The notes under the pieces are model-generated. The model made no database searches and was not told where the DNA came from. It was given only the letters and a program-made list of their open reading frames with translations. Source: Kibdelosporangium philippinense (GTDB lineage: Bacteria > Actinomycetota > Actinomycetes > Mycobacteriales > Pseudonocardiaceae). Taken from it: a stretch of 64,000 bases of DNA. Position 1 is the stretch's first letter. Every line of letters starts with the position of its first letter. Below, in pieces: positions 44,201-53,700 of the stretch. The stretch lies in the NCBI RefSeq assembly GCF_021390435.2, contig NZ_JAJVCN010000001.1:1488001-1552000 (forward strand), given 5' to 3'. Made by a program: the position numbers and the translations under genes.

Positions 44201-45017
44201 CCAGCGGGACCTTCTCAAATGCACTGTCCACAGTGGCGGAACAGTCCGACGGAACGGCCTTTGCCGCTGTCTTCACGCCACCGAGCAGGTGCTGGGCGAA
44301 CAAGGGCTCGCTGTACGCGCCCTGCGGATGACCCATCGCGGTGGACCAGACCTTGGCCAAGCCGACGTCACGGCACCACGAGATCGGATGATCGGGGCCC
44401 ATCGCATCCGGGCCGGGGTTGTACGTCTGCTCGTCCGCGGTCACCAGAACATGCACTTTTCCACGAATGTTCTGATCGAAGTTGTACCACTCCTCGGGGC
44501 GCTGCCAGCGGTCGGGCAGCCCGGTGGTCGAGGCGTGCTGCTTGTCGGCGACCTTGGCTGTTCCCTGGAGCACGCCAGGGGAGTGGGACGGCATGTGCGC
44601 GCCCGCGTTGACCAAGTCGTCCCACCACGGGAACGTTTGCTCGATGCCCATGTCGGTCGCGTTGTGAATGGCCGCGATACCACCGCTGTTGGCGACGTAC
44701 TTCTGCACGGCCTGCCGCTGTGCCTCGGTGTCCCAGACCATGCCCGAGGTCTGGAACATGATCACGACCTGGAAGCCCGCGAGGTTCGCGTCGTTGAACA
44801 CCGTGGCGTCCTCGGTGTGCACGACCTCGAAGTTGTTGTCGGCAGCCAGTTGTTTGAACAGTGCCACACCGGCCGGGATCGAGTCGTGCCGGTATCCGGC
44901 GGTCTTGGTGAACAACAGCGCCCGGAATGCCGGTGCTTGCTGCGCTTGGGCTATCGCAGGGAAAAGGCCGAGTGTCAGTAACACCGCGGTCAGCACCGCG
45001 GTCACGCGTCTGCGCAT
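41199..45017 (-). CDS. secreted multidomain ThuA / sorbosone-dehydrogenase-like protein
   Basis: 1272 residues from the ATG at 45017 (MRRRVTAVLTAVLLTLGLFP signal peptide, cleavage near AQA-QQ). Order: ThuA-like domain (30-257, VLFTKTAGYRH-type start), glucose/sorbosone dehydrogenase propeller (265-695, with GRVYYTEILGQVKVYD and GPDGAMYLLEWGGGYG), PKD (700-785, WTFGDGGSSTEANPTHTF), a further beta-sandwich (785-888), CBM6-like carbohydrate-binding module (892-1017), Ig-like/OmpL47 repeats (1025-1197) and a helical FIMAH-like end (1197-1272). It should act on sugars or glycans outside the cell, supplying the adjoining ABC transporter. It starts 11 nt after the isomerase gene. Confidence 0.85.
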   Translation of the reverse strand: MRRRVTAVLTAVLLTLGLFPAIAQAQQAPAFRALLFTKTAGYRHDSIPAGVALFKQLAADNNFEVVHTEDATVFNDANLAGFQVVIMFQTSGMVWDTEAQRQAVQKYVANSGGIAAIHNATDMGIEQTFPWWDDLVNAGAHMPSHSPGVLQGTAKVADKQHASTTGLPDRWQRPEEWYNFDQNIRGKVHVLVTADEQTYNPGPDAMGPDHPISWCRDVGLAKVWSTAMGHPQGAYSEPLFAQHLLGGVKTAAKAVPSDCSATVDSAFEKVPLDTNTKAPTALTVAPDGRVYYTEILGQVKVYDPTTGTNPVAMELPTYSGGEDGIVGIAVDPAFATNHWIYVNYSPPGDAEINRVSRFTAHGNHIDRASEVKIIDVPASRRQEPGHTGGYLTFGPGGNLYIGVGDDTNPFQSSGYAPIDERPDRDLFDAQKTSANTNDLRGKILRIKPEAAGGYSIPQGNMFAPGTVKTKPEIYAMGFRNSFRFSVDIDGTIYAADYGPDARTADPNRGPDGMVEWNIIRSPGYYGWPYCVANNVPYNDFDFATNTSGAKFDCAALKNDSPNNTGLTDLPPAKAAEVWYGYGASPQFPELATGGGAPMAGPVYRFDPNLQSERKFPAYYDGKPFFYEWARNKIFNFGLDSQGSLLKIDQWYASQKTLAPMDMQFGPDGAMYLLEWGGGYGRDNPDSGLYRIDYSQGNRRPVAKATATPTSGGVPLQVNFSSVGSSDPEGTALSYKWTFGDGGSSTEANPTHTFNARGAYNVHLEVADATGKTGSTNVTVSVGNTTPTVSIARPVNGGMFDFGDRVPFNIHVSDPEDQRIDCARVTVSPALGHDAHAHPTDPIKACRGSFPTVLDSGHADANIFYSVDSSYTDNGNMGVPPLTARATHVLQPKHKQAEYYNDSSGIRVVSQADAESGRRIGDISDGDWISFKPVNFTGIDQVRLRVSSPFGGGTVELRAGSTTGPLVATVPVPNTGGWDNYVLLPAVDIARPAGTTELFLVFRGDRPSLFYVDSMTFVGDGVVDRRAPQTVLTTTQPDGKDGWYITAPKVTLAASDDSDVESTEYSVDGGAWARYTEPFTVSDGTHAVRYRSTDTSGNVEVERVAEFKVDTVSPELSFSGIDPGGTYGSSQQVTIAWNATDAGSGLAYREAKLDGVPLASGPLSLHKLALAGHSVEVLAYDRAGRTSLYRIAFTVTTSAQDLRTLVRRFAPDRERDLIPMIDRAEQLANEGRGHAASMVLTEFRINVRMTVPDKEVSILLDRDARALAEKYRS

Positions 45018-45028
45018 GTGGAATGTCC

Positions 45029-45868
45029 TTACAGCAGGGATTTGAGGAAGGCGAGGCCGTCCGTGGCCAAGTCGTCTTGGCTGGTGGCGAGCGGGCGCCA
45101 GATCGACGCTGCCGTCGCGATGCTGGCATTGTGCGCGGTGAACGATTCGATACACAGTGGACCGTCGTACCCGGCGTCGCCGAGTGCGGTCAGCATGGCG
45201 CGCCAGTCGAGATGGTCGCGGCCGGGTGTGCCGCGGTCGTTGGCGCAGACCTGGACGTGTGCGATCCGGCCGGTCGCTGCCCTGATCGCGGCCGGGATGT
45301 CGGTCTCCTCGATGTTCTGGTGGTAGAAATCCAGTGCCACTCCGCAGGAAGGTAAGTCCGCCAACGCTTCCAAGGTCTGGGTGACCGTGTTGAGCAGGCT
45401 TGTCTCATACCGGTTGAGTGGTTCGACGGCGACCGTCACGCCTGCTTGTTGGGCGTGGTCGAGGACGGGCCCCAGGTTCTCCCGTAACTCGATGATGTCG
45501 TGCTTGCGCTCGATGTCGGTTGCTCGCCAGGTTCGGCCGACCGACGTGTACGCCGGGCCCGCGATCACCGGAGAACCGACTTGGGTGGCGACGTCCACAC
45601 AGGACCGCAGGTAATCCTGTGTGGACGTCACCGTGCCGGCGTCCGCCCGGACGAGTTCACGCCCTGGAGGCATGACGAGCACGACGGTCGCGGCAAGGCC
45701 GAGGTCGTCGAGAAGCGCCTTGGCCGCGTCCGGTGCCCAGTCGCCCGGGTTTTCCACCGGCATCTCAATCGTGTCGAACCCCCATCCGGCGATCTTCGGC
45801 GCCAGTTCGCGCAGCGCCTCGTCGTCCAATGGGGACGTCCACACCCACGTGTTCACCCCGATGCGCAT
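45029..45868 (-). CDS. sugar phosphate isomerase/epimerase (xylose-isomerase-like TIM barrel)
   Basis: 279 residues. AP-endonuclease-2/TIM barrel with the metal-binding acidic residues in FDTIEMPVENPGDW, AVEPLNRYETSLLNT, VALDFYHQNIEETD and CIESFTAHNASI. Similar to D-psicose/D-tagatose 3-epimerase-like enzymes of sugar operons. It probably isomerises the sugar brought in by the preceding transporter genes. ATG start 6 nt after the binding-protein stop. Confidence 0.88.
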   Translation of the reverse strand: MRIGVNTWVWTSPLDDEALRELAPKIAGWGFDTIEMPVENPGDWAPDAAKALLDDLGLAATVVLVMPPGRELVRADAGTVTSTQDYLRSCVDVATQVGSPVIAGPAYTSVGRTWRATDIERKHDIIELRENLGPVLDHAQQAGVTVAVEPLNRYETSLLNTVTQTLEALADLPSCGVALDFYHQNIEETDIPAAIRAATGRIAHVQVCANDRGTPGRDHLDWRAMLTALGDAGYDGPLCIESFTAHNASIATAASIWRPLATSQDDLATDGLAFLKSLL

Positions 45869-45874
45869 CGAGGC

Positions 45875-47032
45875 TTACTTCCACTTGTCGGGATAGCCCG
45901 GCATCTGCTGGCAGCCGCACAACGCGTAGTGCAACGGCGGCATGCCCTGGCTGCGATAAGTGTCCAATGTCGAGTCTGTGACGACTGGCTGTGGCAGGAT
46001 CCATTCCTGCGGAACCTGTTCGCCCTTGAGGATCTTCAGCGCCGCGATCACCGGCGTCCGCCACTGGTAGGTCGGATACGTCGGCGCCTGCGCGGTCAGA
46101 CCCTCGCTCTTCCACTTGTCCAGGAACTGCTGCTGGTCCTCGCCTGAGATCGCGGGCAGCTTCTTGCCCGCGTCCTCGAACGCTTCCAGCACCGGGACAG
46201 CGGCCGTACCGTCGTCCATCCAGATCCCGTTGATGTCGCCGCGCTGCAGGTAGTCCGAGACGATGCTCTTGGCCTTGGCGCCGTCGTTTCCGGTGAACTC
46301 GACGCCCGCGACCTGTACACCCTTGGCCTTGAAGATCCGTTCACCCGCGGCCCACCGGTGTTCGAGCACGTCAACGCCGGGCAGCACGCGCAGCGCGAGC
46401 ACCTTGCCGCCTTGGCCGACCTTGTCCGACAGGAACTCCGCGGCGGTCGCGCCGAACGCGTAACCACCGATGGGGTGGATGAACGTGACCGGGCACTTGG
46501 TGTTCACGCCACGGTCGAACACGATCACCGGAATTCCTTTGACACAGGCCGCTTCCACGGCCGGAGTCAGCGTCGCGGTGGTGTTCGGCGACACGATCAG
46601 CGCATTGCAGCCGCCGGACGTCAGCTGCTGGATGTCACTGATCTGCTTGTCGTCCTTGGCTTCCGCGTCCAGCACGGTGAACTTGGCGACGTCCGGATGC
46701 AAGGTCGCCTCGACCTGCATGGTCTTCCAGCCGACCTGGCGCCATGGATTGTCCACTGAGGCGTTGGAGAAACAGATCTCGTACGGCCCGGCTTTGGCGT
46801 ATCTGCCGGTGTCGACCATGGTCGGCTGCAGCGCCTGTTCCCATGGCTTGTCGGCGGGGCCTTCCGGTTTGGCGTCCCGCAAGGACAGTTGCCGGTCGTA
46901 TTCGGCCTGGCTGAAGAACTCTTCCTTGACCGCGGTCGCCGTGGTCCCCGGCGGGGTGGTCGTTGGTAAGTCGGTCGAGCAGGCACTGAGGGCAAGCAAG
47001 CCGGCGACGCTGGCGGTCATCCACCGTTTCAC
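45875..47032 (-). CDS. sugar ABC transporter substrate-binding lipoprotein
   Basis: 385 residues from the GTG at 47032, which follows GGAGGAGGAAG. Lipoprotein signal: basic KRW, hydrophobic stretch and lipobox LLALSACS. The ribose-binding-protein-like fold is recognised from LIVSPNTTATLTPAVEAACV, GIPVIVFDRGVNTKCP and IWMDDGTAAVPVLEAFEDAG. It captures the sugar at the outer face for the two permeases encoded just upstream (4-nt overlap). Confidence 0.88.
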   Translation of the reverse strand: MKRWMTASVAGLLALSACSTDLPTTTPPGTTATAVKEEFFSQAEYDRQLSLRDAKPEGPADKPWEQALQPTMVDTGRYAKAGPYEICFSNASVDNPWRQVGWKTMQVEATLHPDVAKFTVLDAEAKDDKQISDIQQLTSGGCNALIVSPNTTATLTPAVEAACVKGIPVIVFDRGVNTKCPVTFIHPIGGYAFGATAAEFLSDKVGQGGKVLALRVLPGVDVLEHRWAAGERIFKAKGVQVAGVEFTGNDGAKAKSIVSDYLQRGDINGIWMDDGTAAVPVLEAFEDAGKKLPAISGEDQQQFLDKWKSEGLTAQAPTYPTYQWRTPVIAALKILKGEQVPQEWILPQPVVTDSTLDTYRSQGMPPLHYALCGCQQMPGYPDKWK

Positions 47033-48000
47033 GCTTTCTTCCTCCTCCAGTTGATGGCCGCGTAGGCGACGGCCGCGATGATGATCACGCCCTGCACGGT
47101 GGATTCCAGGCCACCGGCCACACCGAGCAGGTTCAGCAACGAGAACAACGATTCCAAAGTGAGCGCTCCGGCCATGGCGGCGACAACCGAGCCACGGCCG
47201 CCGCCAAGCACCACGCCACCGAGCACGACAGCGGTGATCACGCGGAACTCCAAGCCATCTCCGACCTGAGCGGAGACTCCAGCGAATCCGCCGAGCAGGA
47301 TCGCGGCGACAGCGGCAGATAGTCCAGAGAGGACAAAAGCGAGCGTGCGCAGCCGTTCCACTCGGCCACCGCCGAACCACACCGCGGTTTCGTTGTCACC
47401 GACAGCGACCAGCGTGCGGCCGGTCGGGCTGCGCATGAACCACACGGCCGCGGCCACGATCACCGCGAGCACCACGACCGACCATGGCAGCTGGCCGATC
47501 ACTGGAATGCCATCGATCCCTTGCCTGCCAATGACTCGGAAGGAGTCTGACAGCGCACCGCGTGGTGCGCCGCCTGTCCACAGGAACACCGCGCCATCCA
47601 AGACGAGCAGCATGCCCAGGGTGACGATGAAGGAGGGGACGAGCAGCCGGGTGGTGATCGCTCCGTTGACGAGGCCGACGAACGCGCCGATGCCAAGCAT
47701 CAACAAGATCACCCACAGCGTCGCGGACTCGTCGCCGTCGATCAGCCGGGCCGCGATCACCACCTCGGCGGTGACGAGCGAGCCGACCGACAGGTCGAAC
47801 CCGCCGCTGACGATCACGAAGTACTGTCCGATCGCCAAGATCATCAAAGGCGCCGCGCGCTTGAGCAACGCGAGGTACCCGGCCGGTTCCTGATAGGACG
47901 AACCCGCGAAGGCAAGAGCGACAAGCAAAACAGCCAGCACGGCCAGTACGGGAATCGTGCTCGACGCGAGTTTCGGGCGCTTGGTTTCGGTTTGCGTCAT
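47029..48000 (-). CDS. sugar ABC transporter permease (RbsC-like), second
   Basis: 323 residues, about ten hydrophobic helices, with the RbsC/BPD_transp_2 pattern: MILAIGQYFVIVSGGFDLSV and the GEDGLEFRVITAVVLGG-like stretch (QVGDGLEFRVITAVVLGGVV) and FVSLL helices. GTGA-type overlaps with both neighbours. Forms the channel with the other permease. Confidence 0.9.
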   Translation of the reverse strand: MTQTETKRPKLASSTIPVLAVLAVLLVALAFAGSSYQEPAGYLALLKRAAPLMILAIGQYFVIVSGGFDLSVGSLVTAEVVIAARLIDGDESATLWVILLMLGIGAFVGLVNGAITTRLLVPSFIVTLGMLLVLDGAVFLWTGGAPRGALSDSFRVIGRQGIDGIPVIGQLPWSVVVLAVIVAAAVWFMRSPTGRTLVAVGDNETAVWFGGGRVERLRTLAFVLSGLSAAVAAILLGGFAGVSAQVGDGLEFRVITAVVLGGVVLGGGRGSVVAAMAGALTLESLFSLLNLLGVAGGLESTVQGVIIIAAVAYAAINWRRKKA

Positions 48001-48992
48001 CTGGCCGTCCTCGCAAGCTGGCTACGGGCGTAGAGGGCGACCGCGACGATCAGGACCGCGCCGCGGACCACGTCTTTCAGGAACGGCGTCACGCCGAGGT
48101 CGTCGAAGATCGTGTCGAGCGTGGCCAAGATCAGGACACCGCCGATGGTTCCGGCGACACCACCGCGCCCGCCGGACAGCAGCGTGCCGCCGAGCACCAC
48201 GGCCGCGATCGACTCCAGGTCGTAGCCGCCGTCGGTGCCGACATACGGCGCACCCGACCCTAGCCTGCTGACCAGGAACAATGCCGCGAGCCCGGCCATC
48301 ACCGAGCACAGAACGTGCATTTTGACGATCGTGCGGCTGCTCCTGATTCCGGACAGCCGTGCGACTTCGATGTCGCCGCCGACCGCGTAGACGTGATAGC
48401 CGCCCTTGGTGCGGGTCAGATACCACCACGCGATCACTGCGAGTGCCAGCATGACCAATGTGGACACTGGGACCGGGCCGATCCGGTCGTACCCAAGGTG
48501 TTGGAAGCCTCGCGGCACCGAACCGGCTGGGCCCGTGTAGTTGTTCTCCAGATAGCCACGGATGATCAGCGCGAAGCCCAGAGTCGCGATGAACGCGTTC
48601 ACCTTCAGCGCGGTGATCACCAGACCGTTCACCAGGCCGACGACCGCGGCGAAACCAATGGTCAGCAGTACCGCGGGCACGATCATGCCGGGATCGCCCG
48701 CCATGGTCTCGGCCGCGATCAGCGAGCAGAGGCCGACCAGGTAGGCCACCGACAGGTCGAGGGAACCGGTCAGGATGACCATGGTCTGGCCGATCGCGAC
48801 CAGGCCAAGCACGGTGCCGCGGGTCAGGATGTTGAGGATGCCGCCGTGATCGAGCAGGACGCCGCCCTGCATCCCGACCAGGATGCTGCCGACGATGAGC
48901 AGCACCACGAGTGCGATGTAGACGGACGTGGTCGGCGTCAGCCTCGCGGTTCTGTTGTGCCGCACGGATTGTTTCGTTGCCGTCGCTGTCAC
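47997..48992 (-). CDS. sugar ABC transporter permease (RbsC-like), first
   Basis: 331 residues. The same family as the next gene: VLGLVAIGQTMVILTGSLDL, LVNGLVITALKVNAFIATLG and GGYDLESIAAVVLGGTLLSG are the conserved RbsC stretches. The two permeases form a heterodimer, as in many ribose/xylose-type systems. Overlaps the ATPase gene by 4 nt. Confidence 0.9.
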   Translation of the reverse strand: MTATATKQSVRHNRTARLTPTTSVYIALVVLLIVGSILVGMQGGVLLDHGGILNILTRGTVLGLVAIGQTMVILTGSLDLSVAYLVGLCSLIAAETMAGDPGMIVPAVLLTIGFAAVVGLVNGLVITALKVNAFIATLGFALIIRGYLENNYTGPAGSVPRGFQHLGYDRIGPVPVSTLVMLALAVIAWWYLTRTKGGYHVYAVGGDIEVARLSGIRSSRTIVKMHVLCSVMAGLAALFLVSRLGSGAPYVGTDGGYDLESIAAVVLGGTLLSGGRGGVAGTIGGVLILATLDTIFDDLGVTPFLKDVVRGAVLIVAVALYARSQLARTAR

Positions 48993-50449
48993 GCCTGGCC
49001 TCCCGTCGCGAGGGCCATCACGGCTTCCTCGGATGAGTCGGCGGGCAGTTCACCGGCCAGCCGTCCGTCGTGCATGACGAGGATCCGGTCGCTCATCCCG
49101 ATCAGTTCCGGCAGGTCGCTGGAGATCATCAGGATCGCGACCCCGCTGTCGGCCAGTTCCCGCAACAGCTCGTAGACGGTCTTCTTCGCGCCGACATCGA
49201 TACCCCGGGTCGGCTCGTCGGCGATCAGGACCGTCGGCTTGACCGCGAGCCACTTCGCCAGCACGACTTTCTGCTGGTTGCCGCCCGACAGGTACCGCAC
49301 CTCCTGGTCTGTGCCCCTGGACACCAGCCGGACCGATCGCAGCAGCTGCTCGACATCGATCCGGGCACGCCCGAAGGCCGCGTTGCGCACGAGCATTGTG
49401 TTGTCGCGGACTGTCTGGCGCAGCGCGAGACCTTCGCCTTTGCGGTCCTCGGTGAGATGGGCGATGCCGTGCCGGATTGCCGCCCGTGGGGACCGGATGT
49501 GCACCAGCTGACCGTCCACTTCGAACTTACCGGTGGTCAGCGGGTCGACCCCGCAGAGGGCGCGGGCCACCGCGGACCGGCCCGCGCCCTGCAGGCCAGC
49601 GAGACCGACGATCTCACCGGCGGATAACTCGATCGTGATGTCGTGCAGTCGCTTGTTGCCGCCGTTTCGGACCGATAGTCTTGTCGCGCCAACGGTTTTC
49701 GCGCGGTCCGGGAACATCGTGTTGAGCGGCCTGCCAACCATCGCTCGTACCAGCTCATCGGGGGAAAGCTGGTTCGGGCGAGTTGATGTGACGAGCAGGC
49801 CGTCTTTCAACACGGTGATGCGTTGGCTGAGATCGAACACCTCACGCATCCGGTGTGAGACGTACAGCACTGCGATCCCGCTCGACCGCAACCTGTCTAC
49901 CAGGTCATACAGCAACTCGACCTCATGATCGGCCAGTGCCGCGGTCGGTTCGTCCATCGCGATCACGCGGGCGTCCATCGACAACGCCTTGACGATCTCC
50001 ACGACCTGCTGCCGCGCCACCGGTAACCGGCGGACCTGGGTGCGTGGCGCGATCGCGTGCTCGCCCAGCCGGTCGAGCAGATCCGCGGTGTCGGCTTCCA
50101 TCCGTCTGCGATCGACTTGCCCGCGCCGGACCGGTTCCCGGCCGAGGTAGACGTTCTCCGCGACGCTCCGGTCGGGTAACAGGGTCAGTTCCTGGTGCAC
50201 GATCGCGATTCCGGCTCTTTGGGCGTCGCGCGGCGACGTGAACGACACCGTCTGGCCATTGAGGACGATCTCGCCAGCGTCCGGCCGGTGCACCCCGGCG
50301 AGGATCTTCATCAGGGTGGACTTGCCCGCGCCGTTCTCGCCGACCAGCGCGTGCACCTCGCCGCCGTGCAGATCGAGGTCGACATCCTTGAGCACGGTGA
50401 CGCCAAGGAACTGCTTGCTGATCCCGCTCATCCGTACGATCGGCGCCAT
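48989..50449 (-). CDS. sugar ABC transporter ATPase (RbsA-like, two nucleotide domains)
   Basis: 486 residues holding two ABC domains. First: Walker A GENGAGKSTLMK, VARQQVVEIVKALSM in place of the signature, Walker B VIAMDEPTAAL. Second: degenerate Walker A LAGLQGAGRSAVA, signature YLSGGNQQKVVLAKWL and Walker B VLIADEPTRGIDVG. The layout and degenerate second P-loop are those of RbsA/XylG. First gene of the six-gene sugar operon; its promoter lies in 50450-50764. Confidence 0.92.
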   Translation of the reverse strand: MAPIVRMSGISKQFLGVTVLKDVDLDLHGGEVHALVGENGAGKSTLMKILAGVHRPDAGEIVLNGQTVSFTSPRDAQRAGIAIVHQELTLLPDRSVAENVYLGREPVRRGQVDRRRMEADTADLLDRLGEHAIAPRTQVRRLPVARQQVVEIVKALSMDARVIAMDEPTAALADHEVELLYDLVDRLRSSGIAVLYVSHRMREVFDLSQRITVLKDGLLVTSTRPNQLSPDELVRAMVGRPLNTMFPDRAKTVGATRLSVRNGGNKRLHDITIELSAGEIVGLAGLQGAGRSAVARALCGVDPLTTGKFEVDGQLVHIRSPRAAIRHGIAHLTEDRKGEGLALRQTVRDNTMLVRNAAFGRARIDVEQLLRSVRLVSRGTDQEVRYLSGGNQQKVVLAKWLAVKPTVLIADEPTRGIDVGAKKTVYELLRELADSGVAILMISSDLPELIGMSDRILVMHDGRLAGELPADSSEEAVMALATGGQA

Positions 50450-50764
50450 TGCCCACCCCAGTCCTCGACGGACTCCGGACAGAGACTGTGCTGTCGCTCA
50501 CAGTCATGATCGGAACCTAACGAAGGACTTACGTCGTCGTCAAACAAAAGTCTCGTCGACTTCGGCAAAACTGACCAAAGTCCCTCGAATGCAGTAGTTG
50601 CCTGGTCACGGGTGACAGTGGGTGTCGATCGTGGGGGTGGATCGGAAATGGGCGACGGGCAACCCCTAGGGCTCGGCGGCCGATCCTGGTTATTTGTAGT
50701 CGGGATGTAGCGAGGTGCCCGAAGCTGCAGGATCTGTGGCACGGCGGGTGTTGGGGAGGTAGCC
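50450..50764. promoter_or_regulatory. divergent promoter region, sugar operon / AfsR-type regulator
   Basis: 315 nt without a gene. GACTGTG (50484-50490) and CACAGTC (50499-50505) form a dyad near the sugar-operon start, and AAGTC-N5-GACTT lies at 50548-50562. The segment 50520-50580 is relatively AT-rich. The AfsR-type GTG at 50765 is preceded by GGGGAGG (50752-50758). Operators for a sugar-responsive regulator are expected here, but none can be assigned. Confidence 0.5.
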
Positions 50765-53700
50765 GTGGAATTTCAGCTGCTCGGGCCGGTCAGGGCGATC
50801 AGCGACGGCAGGCAGGTCGATCTGGGGGTGCGCAAGCAGCGGTTCGTGCTGGCGATGATGTTGCTGGACGCGAACAAGCTGGTGCCCGCCGACCGGCTGG
50901 TCGAGCTGACGTGGCCGGACGAGGCGCCGCGGAGTGCTCGTGGCGTGATCCACACGCATATCAGCAGGTTGCGGTCGGTGCTCAACGCCGCCGATGCTGA
51001 ACGGCACGGCGTCGCGCTGATCAGCAACGGGCCGGGCTACATGATGAAGTGCGATCCGAAGCGCATCGACGTCAACAAGTTCATGGACTTGTGCACCGAA
51101 GCCCGGGGGCTTGCGGAGGAAGAGGCTCGGATCCGGGTGCTCGACGACGCGCTGGCTCTGTGGGACGGTCCGGCGCTCGCGTCCGTCGCTCCCGAAGAGG
51201 TGCGGGCTCGTCTGACTCGGCACCTCGACGAAGCCAGGCTATTGGCGATGGAAGAGCGGATCGACGCCCACATGCGGCTGGGCAGGCACGCCGAAGTGAT
51301 CCACGAGCTCACCGAACTCGAGGCGCAGCACCCTTACCGGCAGCAGATCGTCGCGCAGTTGATGCTCGCGCTGCACCGCAGCGACCGCGGGCCGGACGCT
51401 TTGACCGCGTACCAGAAGCTGTATCACCGGCTGGACCACGAGCTTGGCGTCGAACCGGCGCCTGCCCTGCGTGACCTGCAGACACGGATCCTGCGCGACG
51501 ATCCGGCGCTGAAGCTCAACCCCAAGGAGAAGATCAAAGCCGGGCCACGCCAGCTGCCGCCGGACGTCGACCACTACATCGGGCGGCAAGGGCACATCGA
51601 CGAGATCTGCGAACTGCTGATCCCGCGAACCGACGACGTCCTGCCGATCGTCGCGGTGACCGGCAAGCCAGGCCTCGGCAAAACCGCGCTCGCGGTCAAA
51701 GCCGGGCGCAAGCTCGTCGCCAAGTTCCCCGACGGCCAACTGTTCATCGACCTGCACGGCAACAGCCCACGTCCGCGTGACCCGAGCGAAGTGCTCGCCA
51801 GGTTCCTGCGTGACCTTGGTGTCGACGGCGCCGATGTTCCGTCGACTCTGGAAGAGCGGGTCGGGCTCTTCCGGGACCGAACGGCAGGCCGGCGCATCCT
51901 GGTCGTGCTGGACAACGCGGCGACCGAGCAGCAGGTCCGGCTGCTGATCCCCGGCAACGCCGAGTGTGCGGTGCTGATCACCAGTAGGCGCCGGTTGACC
52001 GGCCTGGACATGCGCAAACTCGTCGATTTGGACGTGCTCGACCGATCCGACGCGCTCGAATTGCTGACGGATCTGGTCGGAACCGAGCGCCTGGCAACAG
52101 ACGACACACACGCACAGCGGATCGTCGACCTGTGCGGCGGACTGCCGTTGGCACTTCGGATCGTCGGCACCAAACTGCGGTCCCGCCCGCACCTGACGGC
52201 TTCATCGCTCGCCGAACGTCTGGAAGACGAACGCACCCGCCTGGACGAACTGGTCGGCGGGGACCGGGAAATAAGAGCAAGTTTCCTGCTCAGCTACGAC
52301 AGCCTGGACGAGGAACACCAGCGCGCGTTCCGGCTGCTGGCCTTGATGCCGGACAACGGCCTGCCCCCATGGGCGGTCGCGGCGGTTCTCGACGTGGACT
52401 ACCGCACCTCGGAGCGCCTCGTCGAGGACCTTGTCGACGTCAACCTGGTCGAGGCCACGCCAGGCCGCTACCAGTTCCACGACCTGATGCGGCTGTACGC
52501 ACAGGAGAAACTCGCGGACGACCCTTCCCGGGACGAGGCGCGGATCAGGCTGATCAACGCCTACCTGTACCTGGGCAAGCGAGCCGACGCGATGCTGGAC
52601 TTCGGCGGCCTGCACCAATTCAACCCACCACAGTTCACAATGGACACCCCAGGTGTCCTCGCGGAAATCGACCGCGGCCCAGCGTTGTGGCTGGACCAGG
52701 AGTACCCGGCGATCCTGGAAGCCATCGAGCACGCGGCGGCAACCGGCATGGATGAGCTGACGTGCCAGCTCTCCGCGACGGTCGCGGCCTTCTTCGAGCT
52801 GCGCGCCCAGTGGGCGGACCTGAAGCGGGTGGGCGAGCTCAGCCTGGCCGCGGCCGGCCGATTCTCCAGTCCTTACTGGACGGCATACGCACAGTTCGCA
52901 GTGGGTTTGGCGGCCCGTGAGACCAGAGACTTCCGACGTGCGGAGGAATCGTTCCGGGCAGGCCTGCAGATCCTGCCGAAAGCTCACGACCCACTGCTCG
53001 AAGTCGTCACCCTGCTCTCGGTCGGAGTGGCCGAGCGCCTGCAGGGCCGATGGGACGAAGCAGCGAAGTACTTCGACGGCTGCCTCTCGGTCCTCGAAGC
53101 CCTCGACAAACCCCGCTGGCGCGCATACACACTGCGCGAATCCGGCGTGCTCGACCGCTACCGGGGCAACTGGGACCGCGCGGAACAGCGGCTTCGTGAG
53201 GCCATCGGGACTTTCGAGCGTCTGGGTGACCAGCGGTGGATCGGTGCCACATTGCGGGAACTGGGCATTGTGCGTCGAGGTGTTGGCGATTACGCGGGTT
53301 CACTCGAGATCCTGCTGAAGAGCCGGGATGCCTTGCGCGGCGCGGGTGACCTGCGGCGGGAGGGTGCTTCGTTGCGTTGCCTGGCGGAGACGCATCGGGC
53401 TCTTGGGTCGTTTGAGGAAGCCCGTGCTTGTGCCGAGCAAGGGTTGGACATTCTAGAGTTGACGCTGGACTCGCATGGTTTGGCGTGTACCCAGGTTGTC
53501 CTGGCCGACGTGTTGATGGACATGGGTGACATCTCCGGCGCGGGTGTGCAGCTTGAGAAGGGGCTCGTGGCGCTTCGCGTAAGCGGCGACCCGCGTTGGC
53601 ACGGCAAAGCTTTGGTTACGCGGGCACGGTATTTGTCGCTGACCGGTGATGCGTGCGGGGCAGAGGTAGCCATTGACGAGGCCCGGACGCTGCTGCTCGA

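Noticed and set aside
42288..44981. 897-codon open frame on the plus strand
   Set aside because: It is antisense to the ThuA/sorbosone-dehydrogenase gene, Arg/Val/His-rich and without any recognisable domain; typical of opposite-strand frames in high-GC DNA.
47033..47380. Upstream extension of the sugar-binding lipoprotein
   Set aside because: It would bury the lipoprotein signal in the middle of the chain and overlaps the permease gene; the GTG at 47032 has a strong ribosome site.
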